Shown here piece by piece: positions 28,285 to 35,902 of a stretch of DNA of 64,000 nt. The stretch covers positions 620,001-684,000 of the forward strand of contig NZ_ML214297.1 of NCBI RefSeq assembly GCF_004698125.1, in the 5' to 3' direction. The notes under the pieces are model-generated. The model worked only from the letters and a program-made list of their open reading frames with translations, was not told the DNA's origin and did no database searches. Numbering within the stretch: position 1 is the first letter of the stretch; each line of letters opens with the position of its first letter. This stretch comes from Halosimplex halophilum (GTDB lineage Archaea > Halobacteriota > Halobacteria > Halobacteriales > Haloarculaceae). Made by a program: the position numbers and the translations under genes.

Positions 28285-28710
28285 ATGCCCTCCGTCCCGC
28301 TGCACTACGTCGACCTGCGCGCGTTCTGCTACGTCACCGAGGACGAGGAGCGCGTCGAGTCGGCGCTGCGGACCTTCCTCCCGGAGGACTTCGAGGTCGA
28401 GCGGGCGGTCTCGGAGGGCCACCACGGCGACCGCATCGTCGTCCTCTCGGCACGGGTCGAGCGCGCCGACGAGATCCGCCACGTCCTCGACGCGCTCGGC
28501 GACCTCGGCGACCTCGACGCCGTCGTCGACGAGCTCGACGAGCGGGTCGACGACAACTGCGCCTTCTACCTGACGCTGGACAAGCAGGCGGCGTTCCGCG
28601 GCGAAATCGAGCGCGGCGACGGCATCACCTTCCGCTCGAAGGTCGAGGCCTACCCCGCCAAAAAGCCCAAGGCCGTCGAGAACGCCCGCGAGGTCTTCGA
28701 GGCGCTCTGA
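28285..28710 (+). CDS. RNA-binding protein of the COG1325 family
   Basis: The predicted protein has 141 residues. The pattern LRAFCYVTEDEERVESALRTFLP at the N-terminus and the later FRSKVEAYPAKKPKAVENAREVF match the archaeal COG1325 / PF01877 family, small RNA-binding proteins found beside exosome and RNase P genes. It follows the KOW-like gene by 8 bp and precedes the Rpp30 gene by 7 bp, so the three are surely co-transcribed. Its exact role in RNA processing is unknown. Confidence 0.85.
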   Translation: MPSVPLHYVDLRAFCYVTEDEERVESALRTFLPEDFEVERAVSEGHHGDRIVVLSARVERADEIRHVLDALGDLGDLDAVVDELDERVDDNCAFYLTLDKQAAFRGEIERGDGITFRSKVEAYPAKKPKAVENAREVFEAL

Positions 28711-28717
28711 GCGCGCG

Positions 28718-29512
28718 ATGAGCGACACGGATCGAAGGGCGGACGACTCGGCCTTCGAGGCCGTCCACGCCCATTCCGACGGCGAGGCGACCGTCGCCCG
28801 CCACGCGCTGACCGCCGCCGAGTACGGCTTCGACGGGGTCGTCGTCCGCAACCACGGCGACGCTCCCGCCGAGTTCGACGCCGAGGAGATCGCCGACCAG
28901 TACGGCGTCGAGGTGGTCGAGGGCGTCGAGATCCGGGCCGAGGACCCCTCGCGGGCGAGCGGATTCGTCGGCAACCACCGCCGGTCGAAGACGGTGGTGG
29001 CGGTCCACGGCGGGACGCCCGCGATCAACCGCTTCGCCGTCGAGCAGCCGGCCGTCGACGTGCTCGCCCACCCGATGGTCGGCGACGGCGACGTGAACCA
29101 CGTCCTCGCGAAGGCAGCCGCCGAGAACGGCGTCCGCTTCGAGTTCTCCTTCCGGCGGGTGCTGCGGGCCGACGGCGGCCGACGGGTCCAGGCGATCCGG
29201 GACCTGCGCAAACTCCGGGAGATCGTCGAGGCCTGCGACGCCCCCTACGTCGTCAGCGCCGACCCGCGCAGTCACCTGCAGCTCCGGGCGCCCCGCGAAC
29301 TCGCCGCGGTCGGCGAGGTGCTCGGGTTCGACGCCCAGCAGGTGCGGGCGGGGCTCGCCGAGTGGGGCCGGATCGCCGACCGCAACCGCCGGCTGACGAG
29401 CGACGCGTTCGTCGAACCCGGTGTCTACCGGGTGTCCACGGACGACGACAGCGACGAGGCGATGCCGCTCGACGGCGACGGGGAGGCGTCGCCCGATAGC
29501 GACGACCGGTAG
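28718..29512 (+). CDS. rnp3: RNase P protein component 3 (Rpp30 type)
   Basis: The predicted protein has 264 residues. It is a TIM-barrel (PHP-like) subunit of RNase P, the enzyme that matures tRNA 5' ends. Family blocks: AFEAVHAHSDGEATVARHALTAA, the strand VVRNHGD, then VEVVEGVEIRAEDP, VDVLAHP and VRFEFSFRRVL with RKLREIVEACDAPYVVSADPRSH. It lies immediately after COG1325 and two genes before the Rpp14-type subunit, an arrangement typical for archaeal RNase P operons. The C-terminal acidic tail after about 240 is haloarchaeal. Confidence 0.93.
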   Translation: MSDTDRRADDSAFEAVHAHSDGEATVARHALTAAEYGFDGVVVRNHGDAPAEFDAEEIADQYGVEVVEGVEIRAEDPSRASGFVGNHRRSKTVVAVHGGTPAINRFAVEQPAVDVLAHPMVGDGDVNHVLAKAAAENGVRFEFSFRRVLRADGGRRVQAIRDLRKLREIVEACDAPYVVSADPRSHLQLRAPRELAAVGEVLGFDAQQVRAGLAEWGRIADRNRRLTSDAFVEPGVYRVSTDDDSDEAMPLDGDGEASPDSDDR

Positions 29513-29563
29513 CCTCCCGCCGGGAGCGAGGCGTTCTTGCCCCCGCGGGGCGAACGCGGTGGT

Positions 29564-30244
29564 ATGAAACGCTCCATCGACGAGCACGCCGCCCGCTTCG
29601 ACGAGAAGGCCGGCGAGTACGACGACTCGAAGAGCGACGAGTACCGCGCCTGCGCGTCGCTGGTCGTCGAGCACGCCAACCCCCGCCCGGGCGACACCGT
29701 CCTCGACCTGGGGACCGGAACGGGTGCGATCGCCCTCCCGCTGGCCGAGGAGGCCGAGCGGGTGATCGGCCGCGACATCAGCGAGGGAATGCTCGACGAG
29801 GCCCGCTCGAAGGCCGACGACCGCGGGCTCTCCAACGTCGAGTTCGGCGAGGGGCGGTTCCGCGAGCCCGCCGTCCCCGACGACGCCGACGTGGACGTGG
29901 TGACGACGAACTTCGCGATGCACCACCTCTCGGACGGGGAGAAACGGGAGGCCATCGAGGTGATCACCGACCTCGGACCGCGGCGGATCGTCCTGGGCGA
30001 CGTGATGTTCTTCGACGGCCCCGACCCCGAGGAGCCGTTCTACAGCCCCGAGGTCGACGACCCGGCGACGGTGGGCGCGCTCGCGGACGCGTTCACGGAC
30101 GCCGACTACCCGGTGACGGCGGTCGAGCGGGTCCACGACCAGGTGGGCGTGCTCGTCGCCCAGCGCGTGGTACCCCTGGGCGGCCGGAGAGGGACGGGAC
30201 CGTCGGAAGCCGAGCGGGCGTCGGAGGCGGGTGAGGAGTCGTGA
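29564..30244 (+). CDS. Class I SAM-dependent methyltransferase
   Basis: The predicted protein has 226 residues. The SAM motif VLDLGTGTGAIALPLAEEAERVIG is near residue 47, then DISEGMLDEARSKA (motif II), and NFAMHHLSDGEKREAI (post II). Substrate is unknown. It is inserted between the two RNase P protein genes, and its stop overlaps the GTG start of the Rpp14-type gene (GTGA), so the two are translationally coupled. This placement suggests an RNA-related substrate, which is inference only. Confidence 0.87.
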   Translation: MKRSIDEHAARFDEKAGEYDDSKSDEYRACASLVVEHANPRPGDTVLDLGTGTGAIALPLAEEAERVIGRDISEGMLDEARSKADDRGLSNVEFGEGRFREPAVPDDADVDVVTTNFAMHHLSDGEKREAIEVITDLGPRRIVLGDVMFFDGPDPEEPFYSPEVDDPATVGALADAFTDADYPVTAVERVHDQVGVLVAQRVVPLGGRRGTGPSEAERASEAGEES

Positions 30245-30717
30245 AACACCTCCCGAAACACCTGCAGCCGCGGTGGCGCTACCTGGCGGTCGGGCTGGAG
30301 GGGTGGCCCGACGCGGAGATCGGTCGGCGGGCGTTCCAGCGGGAGCTGTGGTTCGCGGCGCAGAACCTCGTGGGCGACGCCGGGAGCGCCGAGGCGGACC
30401 TGTCGGTGGTCCGGTTCGGCTTCGAGGCGGGAGCGGGCCACGCCATCGTACGGGCGCGGCGGGGGGAGGTCGACCGCGCGCGGGCAGTGCTGGCCTGTCT
30501 GGACGGGGTCGACGGGGCGGAGGTGGGCGTCCGCGTGCGGGGGGTTAGCGGCACGGTGCGGGCCTGTGAAGAAAAGTATATACGGAGCCCGCCGGAACCA
30601 ACGGACCAGAGAAACGTCGTCTTCGAGAACGCCGAGCGGCGTGCCGTCGGTCGCGGCGGCCGAATCGACGTGCGGGCCGACGACGCGTTCGTCGGGGCGA
30701 CCGAACTCGATCTATAA
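30241..30717 (+). CDS. rnp2: RNase P protein component 2 (Rpp14/Pop5 type)
   Basis: The predicted protein has 158 residues with GTG start at 30241. The N-terminus MKHLPKHLQPRWRYLAVGLEGW is the archaeal Pop5/Rpp14 signature ('LPp.LR...RYia..i'). Other blocks are RFGFEAGAGHAIVRARRGEVDRARAVL and a conserved CEEKYI near residue 110. It partners Rpp30 in the RNase P specificity/catalytic-core proteins. It overlaps the upstream methyltransferase by 4 bp and ends 2 bp before psmA. An AT-rich AAAAGTATATAC at 30572-30583 inside the gene is set by the conserved EEKYI codons. Confidence 0.9.
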   Translation: MKHLPKHLQPRWRYLAVGLEGWPDAEIGRRAFQRELWFAAQNLVGDAGSAEADLSVVRFGFEAGAGHAIVRARRGEVDRARAVLACLDGVDGAEVGVRVRGVSGTVRACEEKYIRSPPEPTDQRNVVFENAERRAVGRGGRIDVRADDAFVGATELDL

Positions 30718-30719
30718 AT

Positions 30720-31487
30720 ATGCAGGGACAATCGCAACAGCAGGCGTACGACCGAGGGATCACGATCTTCTCGCCGGACGGTCGGCTCTACCAGGTCGAG
30801 TACGCCCGCGAAGCCGTCAAGCGCGGCACGGCGAGTATCGGCGTCCGAACAGCTGACGGGGTCGTGCTGGCGGTGGACAAGCGCATCCGCTCGCCGCTGA
30901 TGGAGCGCTCCAGCGTCGAGAAGATCCACAAGGCCGACGACCACATCGGCATCGCCAGCGCGGGCCACGTCGCCGACGCGCGCCAGCTCATCGACTTCGC
31001 CCGCCGCCAGGCGCAGGTCAACCAGCTGCGCTACGGCGAGCCCATCGGCGTCGAGACGCTCACCAAGGCCGTCACCGACCACATCCAGCAGTACACCCAG
31101 GTCGGCGGCGCGCGCCCGTTCGGCGTCGCGCTCATCATCGGCGGCATCGCCAACGGCGAGCCCCGCCTCTACGAGACCGACCCGTCGGGGACGCCCTACG
31201 AGTGGAAGGCGCTGGCCGTCGGCGCCGACCGCGGGGACATCCGGGAGTACCTGGAGGACAACTACGACGAGGAGATGGACCTCGACGGCGGCGTCGGCCT
31301 CGCCCTGGAGGCGCTCGCGTCGGTCAACGACGGCGAGCTCTCCCCGGAGGGCATCGGCATCGCCACCATCAGCGTCGACGACGAGACGTTCACCGAGATG
31401 AGCGACGCCGAGAAGGAATCGCACCTCGACGAGCTCGACCTGCTTGCCGTCGAGGACGAGGACGACGAGGCGGACAGCGAGGAGTAA
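30720..31487 (+). CDS. psmA: Proteasome alpha subunit
   Basis: Forms the outer rings of the 20S proteasome and gates entry. The protein has 255 residues. The alpha-type N-terminal extension is clear: QAYDRGITIFSPDGRLYQVEYAREAVKRGTASIGV, with the YDRGITIFSPDG motif that forms the gate. Downstream blocks are VDKRIRSPLMERSSVEKI, HIGIASAGHVADARQLI and GVALIIGGI. The acidic tail after about 235 is typical of haloarchaea. The start is 2 bp after rnp2, and the order Rpp14-PsmA-SBDS matches the archaeal RNA-processing/proteasome superoperon. Confidence 0.96.
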   Translation: MQGQSQQQAYDRGITIFSPDGRLYQVEYAREAVKRGTASIGVRTADGVVLAVDKRIRSPLMERSSVEKIHKADDHIGIASAGHVADARQLIDFARRQAQVNQLRYGEPIGVETLTKAVTDHIQQYTQVGGARPFGVALIIGGIANGEPRLYETDPSGTPYEWKALAVGADRGDIREYLEDNYDEEMDLDGGVGLALEALASVNDGELSPEGIGIATISVDDETFTEMSDAEKESHLDELDLLAVEDEDDEADSEE

Positions 31488-31572
31488 CACGGTTCGCGGT
31501 CGGCGCCCGTTCCCGGGCTCGGCCGGGCGGCCCGCCGCCGCGGGGTCGCCAGCGCGGAGTCGGGCCCCACAC

Positions 31573-31584
31573 ACCTTTTTACCC
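31573..31584 (+). promoter_or_regulatory. TATA-like box for SBDS
   Basis: ACCTTTTTACCC lies 21-32 nt before the ATG at 31605, allowing SBDS a leaderless promoter separate from psmA. Confidence 0.55.
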
Positions 31585-31604
31585 ACACGGTGTTACCTCC
31601 GGGT

Positions 31605-32330
31605 ATGATATCGCTCGACGAGGCCGTGACGGCGCGTCTGGAGTCCCACGGCGAGCGCTTCGAAGTGCTCGTCGAACCCGACGCCGCCCTCGCCATGAAG
31701 CGCGGCGAGTTCGACGGGGACCTGGAGGACGTGATCGCCGCCGAGGACGTCTTCGAGAACGCCTCCCGCGGGGACCGCCCGCCGGAGAACGCGCTCGAGG
31801 AGGTGTTCGGCACCACCGACCCGCTGGAGATCATCCCCGAGGTCGTCGAACGCGGGGAGATCCAGATCACCGCCGAGCAGCGCAAGGAGATGCAGGAGCG
31901 CAAGCACAAGGAGCTGGTCAACCGCATCACGCGCAACGCGGTCAACCCGCAGATGGACGACGCGCCCCACCCGCCCGACCGCATCGAGAGCGCCCTGGAG
32001 GAGGCCGACTTCAAGGTCGACCCGATGGAGCCCGTCGAACAGCAGGTCGACGAGGCGCTCGACGCGCTGCGGCCGGTGATCCCAATCCGCTTCGACACCG
32101 TGAAGGTCGCCGCCCAGTTGCCGCCGGACTACGCCGGCAGCGGCCAGGCGCAGATCCGCGAGTTCGGCGACCTCGAACGCGAGGAGTGGCAGCCCGACGG
32201 CTCCTGGGTCGGCGTCGTCGAGTTCCCCGCCGGGATGCAAAACGAGTTCTACGACCTCGTCAACGAGGTCTCCAGCGGCGAGGCCGAGACCCGCATCCTC
32301 AAAGACGAGGACGACATCGACACCCGGTAA
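31605..32330 (+). CDS. Ribosome maturation protein SBDS/SDO1
   Basis: The predicted protein has 241 residues, the normal SBDS length. Three domains can be followed: the N-terminal FYSH domain (MISLDEAVTARLESHGERFEVLV; ASRGDRPPENALEEVFGTTDPLEI), the central helical domain (ITAEQRKEMQERKHKELVNRIT) and the ferredoxin-like C-terminal domain (RPVIPIRFDTVKVAAQLPPDYAG). SBDS releases the anti-association factor aIF6 from the large ribosomal subunit. It is separated from psmA by 117 bp and has its own TATA-like box. Confidence 0.95.
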   Translation: MISLDEAVTARLESHGERFEVLVEPDAALAMKRGEFDGDLEDVIAAEDVFENASRGDRPPENALEEVFGTTDPLEIIPEVVERGEIQITAEQRKEMQERKHKELVNRITRNAVNPQMDDAPHPPDRIESALEEADFKVDPMEPVEQQVDEALDALRPVIPIRFDTVKVAAQLPPDYAGSGQAQIREFGDLEREEWQPDGSWVGVVEFPAGMQNEFYDLVNEVSSGEAETRILKDEDDIDTR

Positions 32331-32495
32331 CCTCCCTCCCCCGCTCGCGACCGCAGTTCGTGCCGCCGGTGTGGACCGCCGGACGGCGCCGGTTCTGGAG
32401 AGTTGATCACCCCGGTTGTCCGAGGTTACCGGCCGCCGTCCCGCGGTTCGCGCCATCGCGCGAGCGGTTCCCGCGGACGTGAACGTTCCGGTGTT

Positions 32496-32504
32496 GATAT
32501 ATGG
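32496..32504 (+). promoter_or_regulatory. TATA-like box for the zinc-finger gene
   Basis: GATATATGG lies 22-30 nt before the ATG at 32526. It is one of the clearest TATA boxes in the window. Confidence 0.6.
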
Positions 32505-32525
32505 AGCGATCCCGAACTTCCGATC

Positions 32526-32765
32526 ATGACCCACGTCTGCCGCAACTGCAAACGCACGTTCAGTACAGAGCTCGAACTCGAACTCCACCGGGACACGTGC
32601 TCGCAGGGCGACCTCTTTTGCGACGAGTGCGGCGAGCGGTTCGCGGAGCGAACGGCCACCGAGGACGGCTGGCACTATCGATGCCCCAGCGACGACTGCG
32701 ACGGCGAGGGCATGGGCGAGGACATCCACAAAGTGACCGACGTACGCCTCGAGAAGTCGGTCTGA
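32526..32765 (+). CDS. Small haloarchaeal zinc-finger protein
   Basis: The predicted protein has 79 residues. There are two putative metal sites: a C2H2/C2HC-like finger CRNCKRTFSTELELELHRDTC at residues about 5-25, and a zinc-ribbon type CDECGERF...YRCPSDDC at about 31-60. The end KVTDVRLEKSV is short and basic-acidic mixed. I recall a haloarchaeal small zinc-finger family of this form but cannot confirm it. A DNA/RNA- or protein-binding role is likely. It has a strong leaderless promoter. Confidence 0.83.
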   Translation: MTHVCRNCKRTFSTELELELHRDTCSQGDLFCDECGERFAERTATEDGWHYRCPSDDCDGEGMGEDIHKVTDVRLEKSV

Positions 32766-32798
32766 CGACGACCCCGGTCACACTGTTCGCGAACTGTC

Positions 32799-33224
32799 CT
32801 ACCGCTTCGATAGCTCGTCGCGCTCGGCGAGCGACGCGATCCGGTCGAGCGCCCGGCGGCAGACGACGGCGTACCCGCCCGCGAGCAGCGGGATCTCGAA
32901 GGCGACCCGCGAGCGGTCGTCGCCCAGCGGCGTGACCGCGTGACCGGTCGCCGGGATCTTCGCGACGCGCCACGTCCAGCGGTAGTCCGCACACGTCTCG
33001 ACCTCGAAGGGGACCCACGGGCCGCCGGCGACCTGTACCTCCCCCCTCGACCCGGGTTCGATGTAGCGGTCCCGGGACCGGACGGCCGTGACGCTCGGGC
33101 CCCACTCGGGCCACCGCTCGGTGTCGGTCAGGACCGTCCAGGCGGCCCCGGCGTCCGCGCCGACGACGCGGTCCACGACCAGCCGCCGTCCGTCGGGCGT
33201 TCGCTCGATCCGCGGCAGTGCCAT
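32799..33224 (-). CDS. SRPBCC (START-like) family protein
   Basis: The predicted protein has 141 residues. The pattern DRVVGADAGAAWTVLTDTERWPEWGPSV is the START/Bet v1 opening ('a....vw..ltd...wp.w.p'). It is followed by IEPGSRGEVQVAGG and WRVAKIPATGHAVTPLGDDRSRVAFEI strands. The fold forms a hydrophobic ligand cavity; the ligand is unknown. It is convergent with the zinc-finger gene, 33 bp apart. Confidence 0.85.
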   Translation of the reverse strand: MALPRIERTPDGRRLVVDRVVGADAGAAWTVLTDTERWPEWGPSVTAVRSRDRYIEPGSRGEVQVAGGPWVPFEVETCADYRWTWRVAKIPATGHAVTPLGDDRSRVAFEIPLLAGGYAVVCRRALDRIASLAERDELSKR

Positions 33225-33297
33225 GTGTGCCCGTTGGGGCCGCCCGGTCTTGGGTGTCGGGGTGGAAGTGTCGCGAGAGCGGCGCCCGGGATCGCCG

Positions 33298-33936
33298 TCA
33301 GGGGATCTCGCCGACGGCCCGCCGGAGGTCCGACTCGTCGCGCCAGCGGACGACGCGGTCGCCCGCCGCGCGTTCGAGCGCCGCGAGGTGGGCGGCGGCC
33401 ATCCCGTTGTCGTAGCGCTCGCGCCGCCGCTCGTCGCTCTCGTAGGTCCGCTTCAGCAGCCAGAGCGCGTCGCGGACGCGGCTCCCCTCGTGGTAGAGGT
33501 ACCCCAGTTCCCAGACGTGGCCGCCGTCGAAGTCCTCCAGGACGCCGACGACGTGGGTCGCCTGCTCGCAGAGGATCTCGAAGGCGGGCGCCCACAGGTC
33601 GATCTCCTCGCCCGAGAGCCCGAAGTCCTCCAGCATGAAGGCCGTCGCGTCGCGGCGGTCGTCCAGCAGGTCCCGGGCCCGCCGGCGGCGCCGCCCCGGG
33701 CCGCCGTCGCCGCCCCGTCCCACGACGAGGTACCGCCGGTCGCTGTACTCGATCTCGTTCAGCCGGTCCCCGTGGAGGTGCGTCTTGAGTCGCTCGTGTT
33801 GCTCCGGCGTCAGCGTCAGCGAGTCCGGGCTCGTGTCGACGAGTTCCCCGCCGTCGACGCCGTCGACGTACTCCCCTCGCCGCTCCGCTCCCGCCTCGCC
33901 GCTCGCGTCCCCCGACGCGTTCCCGTCGTCGACCAT
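33298..33936 (-). CDS. Uncharacterised haloarchaeal protein, possible nucleoside-deoxyribosyltransferase-like fold
   Basis: The predicted protein has 212 residues from an ATG complementary to 33934-33936; the longer frame runs into the divergent promoter. No established family is recognised with certainty. After an acidic, probably disordered N-terminus comes RRYLVVGRGGDG, a Rossmann-like strand with glycines, then RARDLLDDRRDATAFMLED. Later comes THVVGVLEDFDGGHVWELGYLYH. That last line resembles the 'D...V..l......G...ElG.a' strand-helix of nucleoside 2-deoxyribosyltransferase and TIR-like folds, where the Glu is catalytic. This is a weak, by-eye similarity. Confidence 0.7.
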   Translation of the reverse strand: MVDDGNASGDASGEAGAERRGEYVDGVDGGELVDTSPDSLTLTPEQHERLKTHLHGDRLNEIEYSDRRYLVVGRGGDGGPGRRRRRARDLLDDRRDATAFMLEDFGLSGEEIDLWAPAFEILCEQATHVVGVLEDFDGGHVWELGYLYHEGSRVRDALWLLKRTYESDERRRERYDNGMAAAHLAALERAAGDRVVRWRDESDLRRAVGEIP

Positions 33937-34040
33937 GCCGGCCCGACTCCCGGGGGTGGCAAGTGTCTTCCGACAGTCGGAGCGACGGTCGTGCGATCGT
34001 TCGACGAACAGTCGAGAATTACTCGCGCTCAGCGTCCAAG

Positions 34041-34049
34041 TGTTTATGC
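34041..34049 (+). promoter_or_regulatory. TATA-like box for the winged-helix regulator
   Basis: TGTTTATGC is 24-32 nt before the ATG at 34073, giving a leaderless transcript. Confidence 0.5.
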
Positions 34050-34072
34050 CGGCGGGGGTCGTACGGGCGAGT

Positions 34073-34504
34073 ATGAGGCCCGAACCGGTCGAGGCGAGCG
34101 ACGGCGGGGCTGACGGGGCGACCGACGCGTTCGACCCGTGGCTCGCGCTCCAGCGGGTCACCGACGAGACGCGGGCGAACATCGTCGCGGACGTGGTCGG
34201 CCACCCGAAGGGCGCGCCCAGCGTCGACGAGCTCGACTACACCAACCCCAGCCTGGAGGCCGACACCATCCGCAACCACCTGAAGACCCTCGCGGAGGCG
34301 GGCGTCGTCGAGGAGCTGACGGTCCCCGCCGGCCAGCGGACCCGGGGCTACCCCTACAAGTTCTACCGGGTGACGGAGGCGGCCCGGGAACTGTTCGACC
34401 GCAACGGCCTGTTCCCCGCGGAGGCGTGGCGACGCCAGTACGAGCGCGTCGAGAAGACCCCCGAGATCCGTGAGCTCGAAGCGATGCCCCGCCCGGATGA
34501 GTAG
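34073..34504 (+). CDS. Winged-helix transcriptional regulator
   Basis: The predicted protein has 143 residues. The helix-turn-helix lies at about 22-75 with LALQRVTDETRANIVADVVGHPKGAPSVDEL, the recognition helix SLEADTIRNHLKTLAEAGVV and a wing with YPYKFYRVTEAAREL. The pattern resembles ArsR/PadR-like haloarchaeal regulators. It has no visible sensor domain. It is divergent from the unknown gene at 33.3-33.9 kb, with a 136-bp shared promoter, and may regulate it. Confidence 0.85.
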   Translation: MRPEPVEASDGGADGATDAFDPWLALQRVTDETRANIVADVVGHPKGAPSVDELDYTNPSLEADTIRNHLKTLAEAGVVEELTVPAGQRTRGYPYKFYRVTEAARELFDRNGLFPAEAWRRQYERVEKTPEIRELEAMPRPDE

Positions 34505-34562
34505 ACGGAGTCTGTGACTGGGGCCGATCGCTCGCGATCGACTCGTTTTGGCTCGGCGGCAA

Positions 34563-34645
34563 GCGGTGAAAGCCTTCGACGCGCTCGCTAGCAGTCGTCT
34601 CGACCGTACTCGACAGCAGGCGGTGAAAGCCCTCGCCGCGCTCGC
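34563..34645. repeat. Pair of 26-bp direct repeats
   Basis: Copies at 34563-34588 and 34620-34645, 57 bp apart, begin GCGGTGAAAGCC and end CGCGCTCGC. They differ at two positions only. They may be remnants of a dispersed haloarchaeal repeat. Confidence 0.8.
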
Positions 34646-34809
34646 GGTCGCTGAGGCGGGATATCCGCGCTCTCCGCACCGCCCGCGCGGATAGTGCCCG
34701 CTCAGGCGACTAAACTGCACGCGAGCGCGCCTCGCCCGTTCAGTCCGCCAGGCGCCGCAACCGCACGGCACCGCAACCGCACCGCAGGGGGCCACGAGCC
34801 TCCCCAGCC

Positions 34810-34874
34810 GATTCGCGACACACGAGTCGCGAATCCCTCGCGCGGTGCTGTCGCGACACGAGAGTCGCGACAGC
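34810..34874. repeat. Two adjacent perfect hairpins with TCGCGAC stems
   Basis: Hairpin 1, 34810-34835: stem GATTCGCGAC with its complement (10 bp), 6-nt loop ACACGA. Hairpin 2, 34847-34874: stem GCTGTCGCGAC with its complement (11 bp), 6-nt loop ACGAGA. The shared TCGCGAC stem and similar loops show that the two are related. They could be transcription terminators, part of a small RNA, or protein-binding sites. Confidence 0.75.
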
Positions 34875-35002
34875 GCGCGCCGACCGCACCGTAACCGTCC
34901 GTCACGGGCACCGAGAGCCCCACAGTTGGTCGTTCGTGCCATCCCCAGATCCGATAACGGGGGACGAACCTATACAATCCCCCACCCGCAAGGGTCGGTC
35001 GA

Positions 35003-35902
35003 ATGATCACGGCCCGCGACCTGCGCAAGGAGTACGGCGGCTTCGTCGCGGTTGAGGGGAGCACGTTCACGGTCGAGGAGGGCGAGGTCTTCGGCATCAT
35101 CGGCCCGAACGGGGCCGGCAAGACGACGACGCTGAAGATGCTGGCGGGCCTCGTCGAACCGACCGACGGCGAGGTCTCCGTCGCTGGCTACGACGCTGGC
35201 GAGACGGAGATGCGCCAGCGGCTGGGCTTTCTCCCCGAGGAGTCGCCGCTGTACGAGGAGATGACGCCGGTCTCGTACCTGCACTTCTTCGCGGATCTGT
35301 ACGACGTGCCGGAGGGCGTCGCGGACCGGCGCATCCACGACACGCTCGAACGGCTGGAGCTCGACCACCGCGACCGCCCGCTGGGGGACATGTCCAAGGG
35401 GATGAAGCGGAAGGTCGCCATCGCGCGGTCGCTCATCAACGACCCCGACGTGCTGATCTACGACGAACCCGGCAGCGGCCTCGACCCGCTGACGACCAAC
35501 TACATCATCGACTTCACGCGCGAGCTGGGCGAGCAGGGCAAGACCATCGTCTTCAGCGCGCACAATCTCTACCACGTCGAGAGCATCTGCGATCGCGTCG
35601 CCATCATGAACGAGGGTCGCATCGTCGCCAAGGGCGACCTGGACGAACTCCAGGCGGAGTACGGCCGGACCGAGTACCACGTCTACACGACCGTCGAAGT
35701 GCCGGATAGCGCCCGCGAGAACGGCCACTACCGGCGCGTCGTCGAGAGCATGGACGCGGTCGACGAGACCCGGGAGGCGGCCCAGGCCGCGGGCGGCGAG
35801 GTCGTCGACATCCGGACCGAGGAGTCCAGTCTCGAAGAGGTGTTCCTCAACGTCGCCGAGTCCGACCCCGAGGCCGAGCGGACCTCGGGGCCGCGGCCGT
35901 GA
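35003..35902 (+). CDS. ABC-2 exporter ATP-binding protein
   Basis: The predicted protein has 299 residues. The Walker A motif GPNGAGKTTTLKML is at about residues 34-47. The signature loop is MSKGMKRKVAIARSL, a variant of LSGGQ seen in NatA-type exporters, followed by Walker B DVLIYDEPGSGLDP and the switch His in IVFSAHNLYHVESI. The C-terminal 80 residues form the extra domain seen in Nat/Nod/Yha ATPases. It energises the two permeases encoded downstream, which overlap it (GTGA at 35899-35902). Substrate unknown. Confidence 0.93.
   Translation: MITARDLRKEYGGFVAVEGSTFTVEEGEVFGIIGPNGAGKTTTLKMLAGLVEPTDGEVSVAGYDAGETEMRQRLGFLPEESPLYEEMTPVSYLHFFADLYDVPEGVADRRIHDTLERLELDHRDRPLGDMSKGMKRKVAIARSLINDPDVLIYDEPGSGLDPLTTNYIIDFTRELGEQGKTIVFSAHNLYHVESICDRVAIMNEGRIVAKGDLDELQAEYGRTEYHVYTTVEVPDSARENGHYRRVVESMDAVDETREAAQAAGGEVVDIRTEESSLEEVFLNVAESDPEAERTSGPRP

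Larger units (their letters stand above)
34505..35002. other. Non-coding structured region upstream of the ABC-PrsW operon
   Basis: No convincing gene is visible in these 498 bp: the short frames present are arginine-rich and lack the acidic bias of this proteome. The region holds two 26-bp direct repeats (34563-34588 and 34620-34645) and two strong hairpins (34810-34874). It ends with AACCTATACAATCCCC about 20-35 nt before the ATG of the ABC ATPase gene, a probable promoter. Confidence 0.6.

Noticed and set aside
30572-30583. AAAAGTATATAC as a psmA promoter inside the Rpp14 gene
   Set aside because: The AT-rich run encodes the conserved EEKYI motif of the Rpp14 family, so it is explained by protein coding, and it is 137 nt before the psmA start. 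An internal promoter is not excluded but not supported.
34694-34894. 66-residue forward frame in the region before the ABC operon
   Set aside because: It runs straight through both perfect hairpins and has a basic, low-complexity product. The DNA structure explains the region better.
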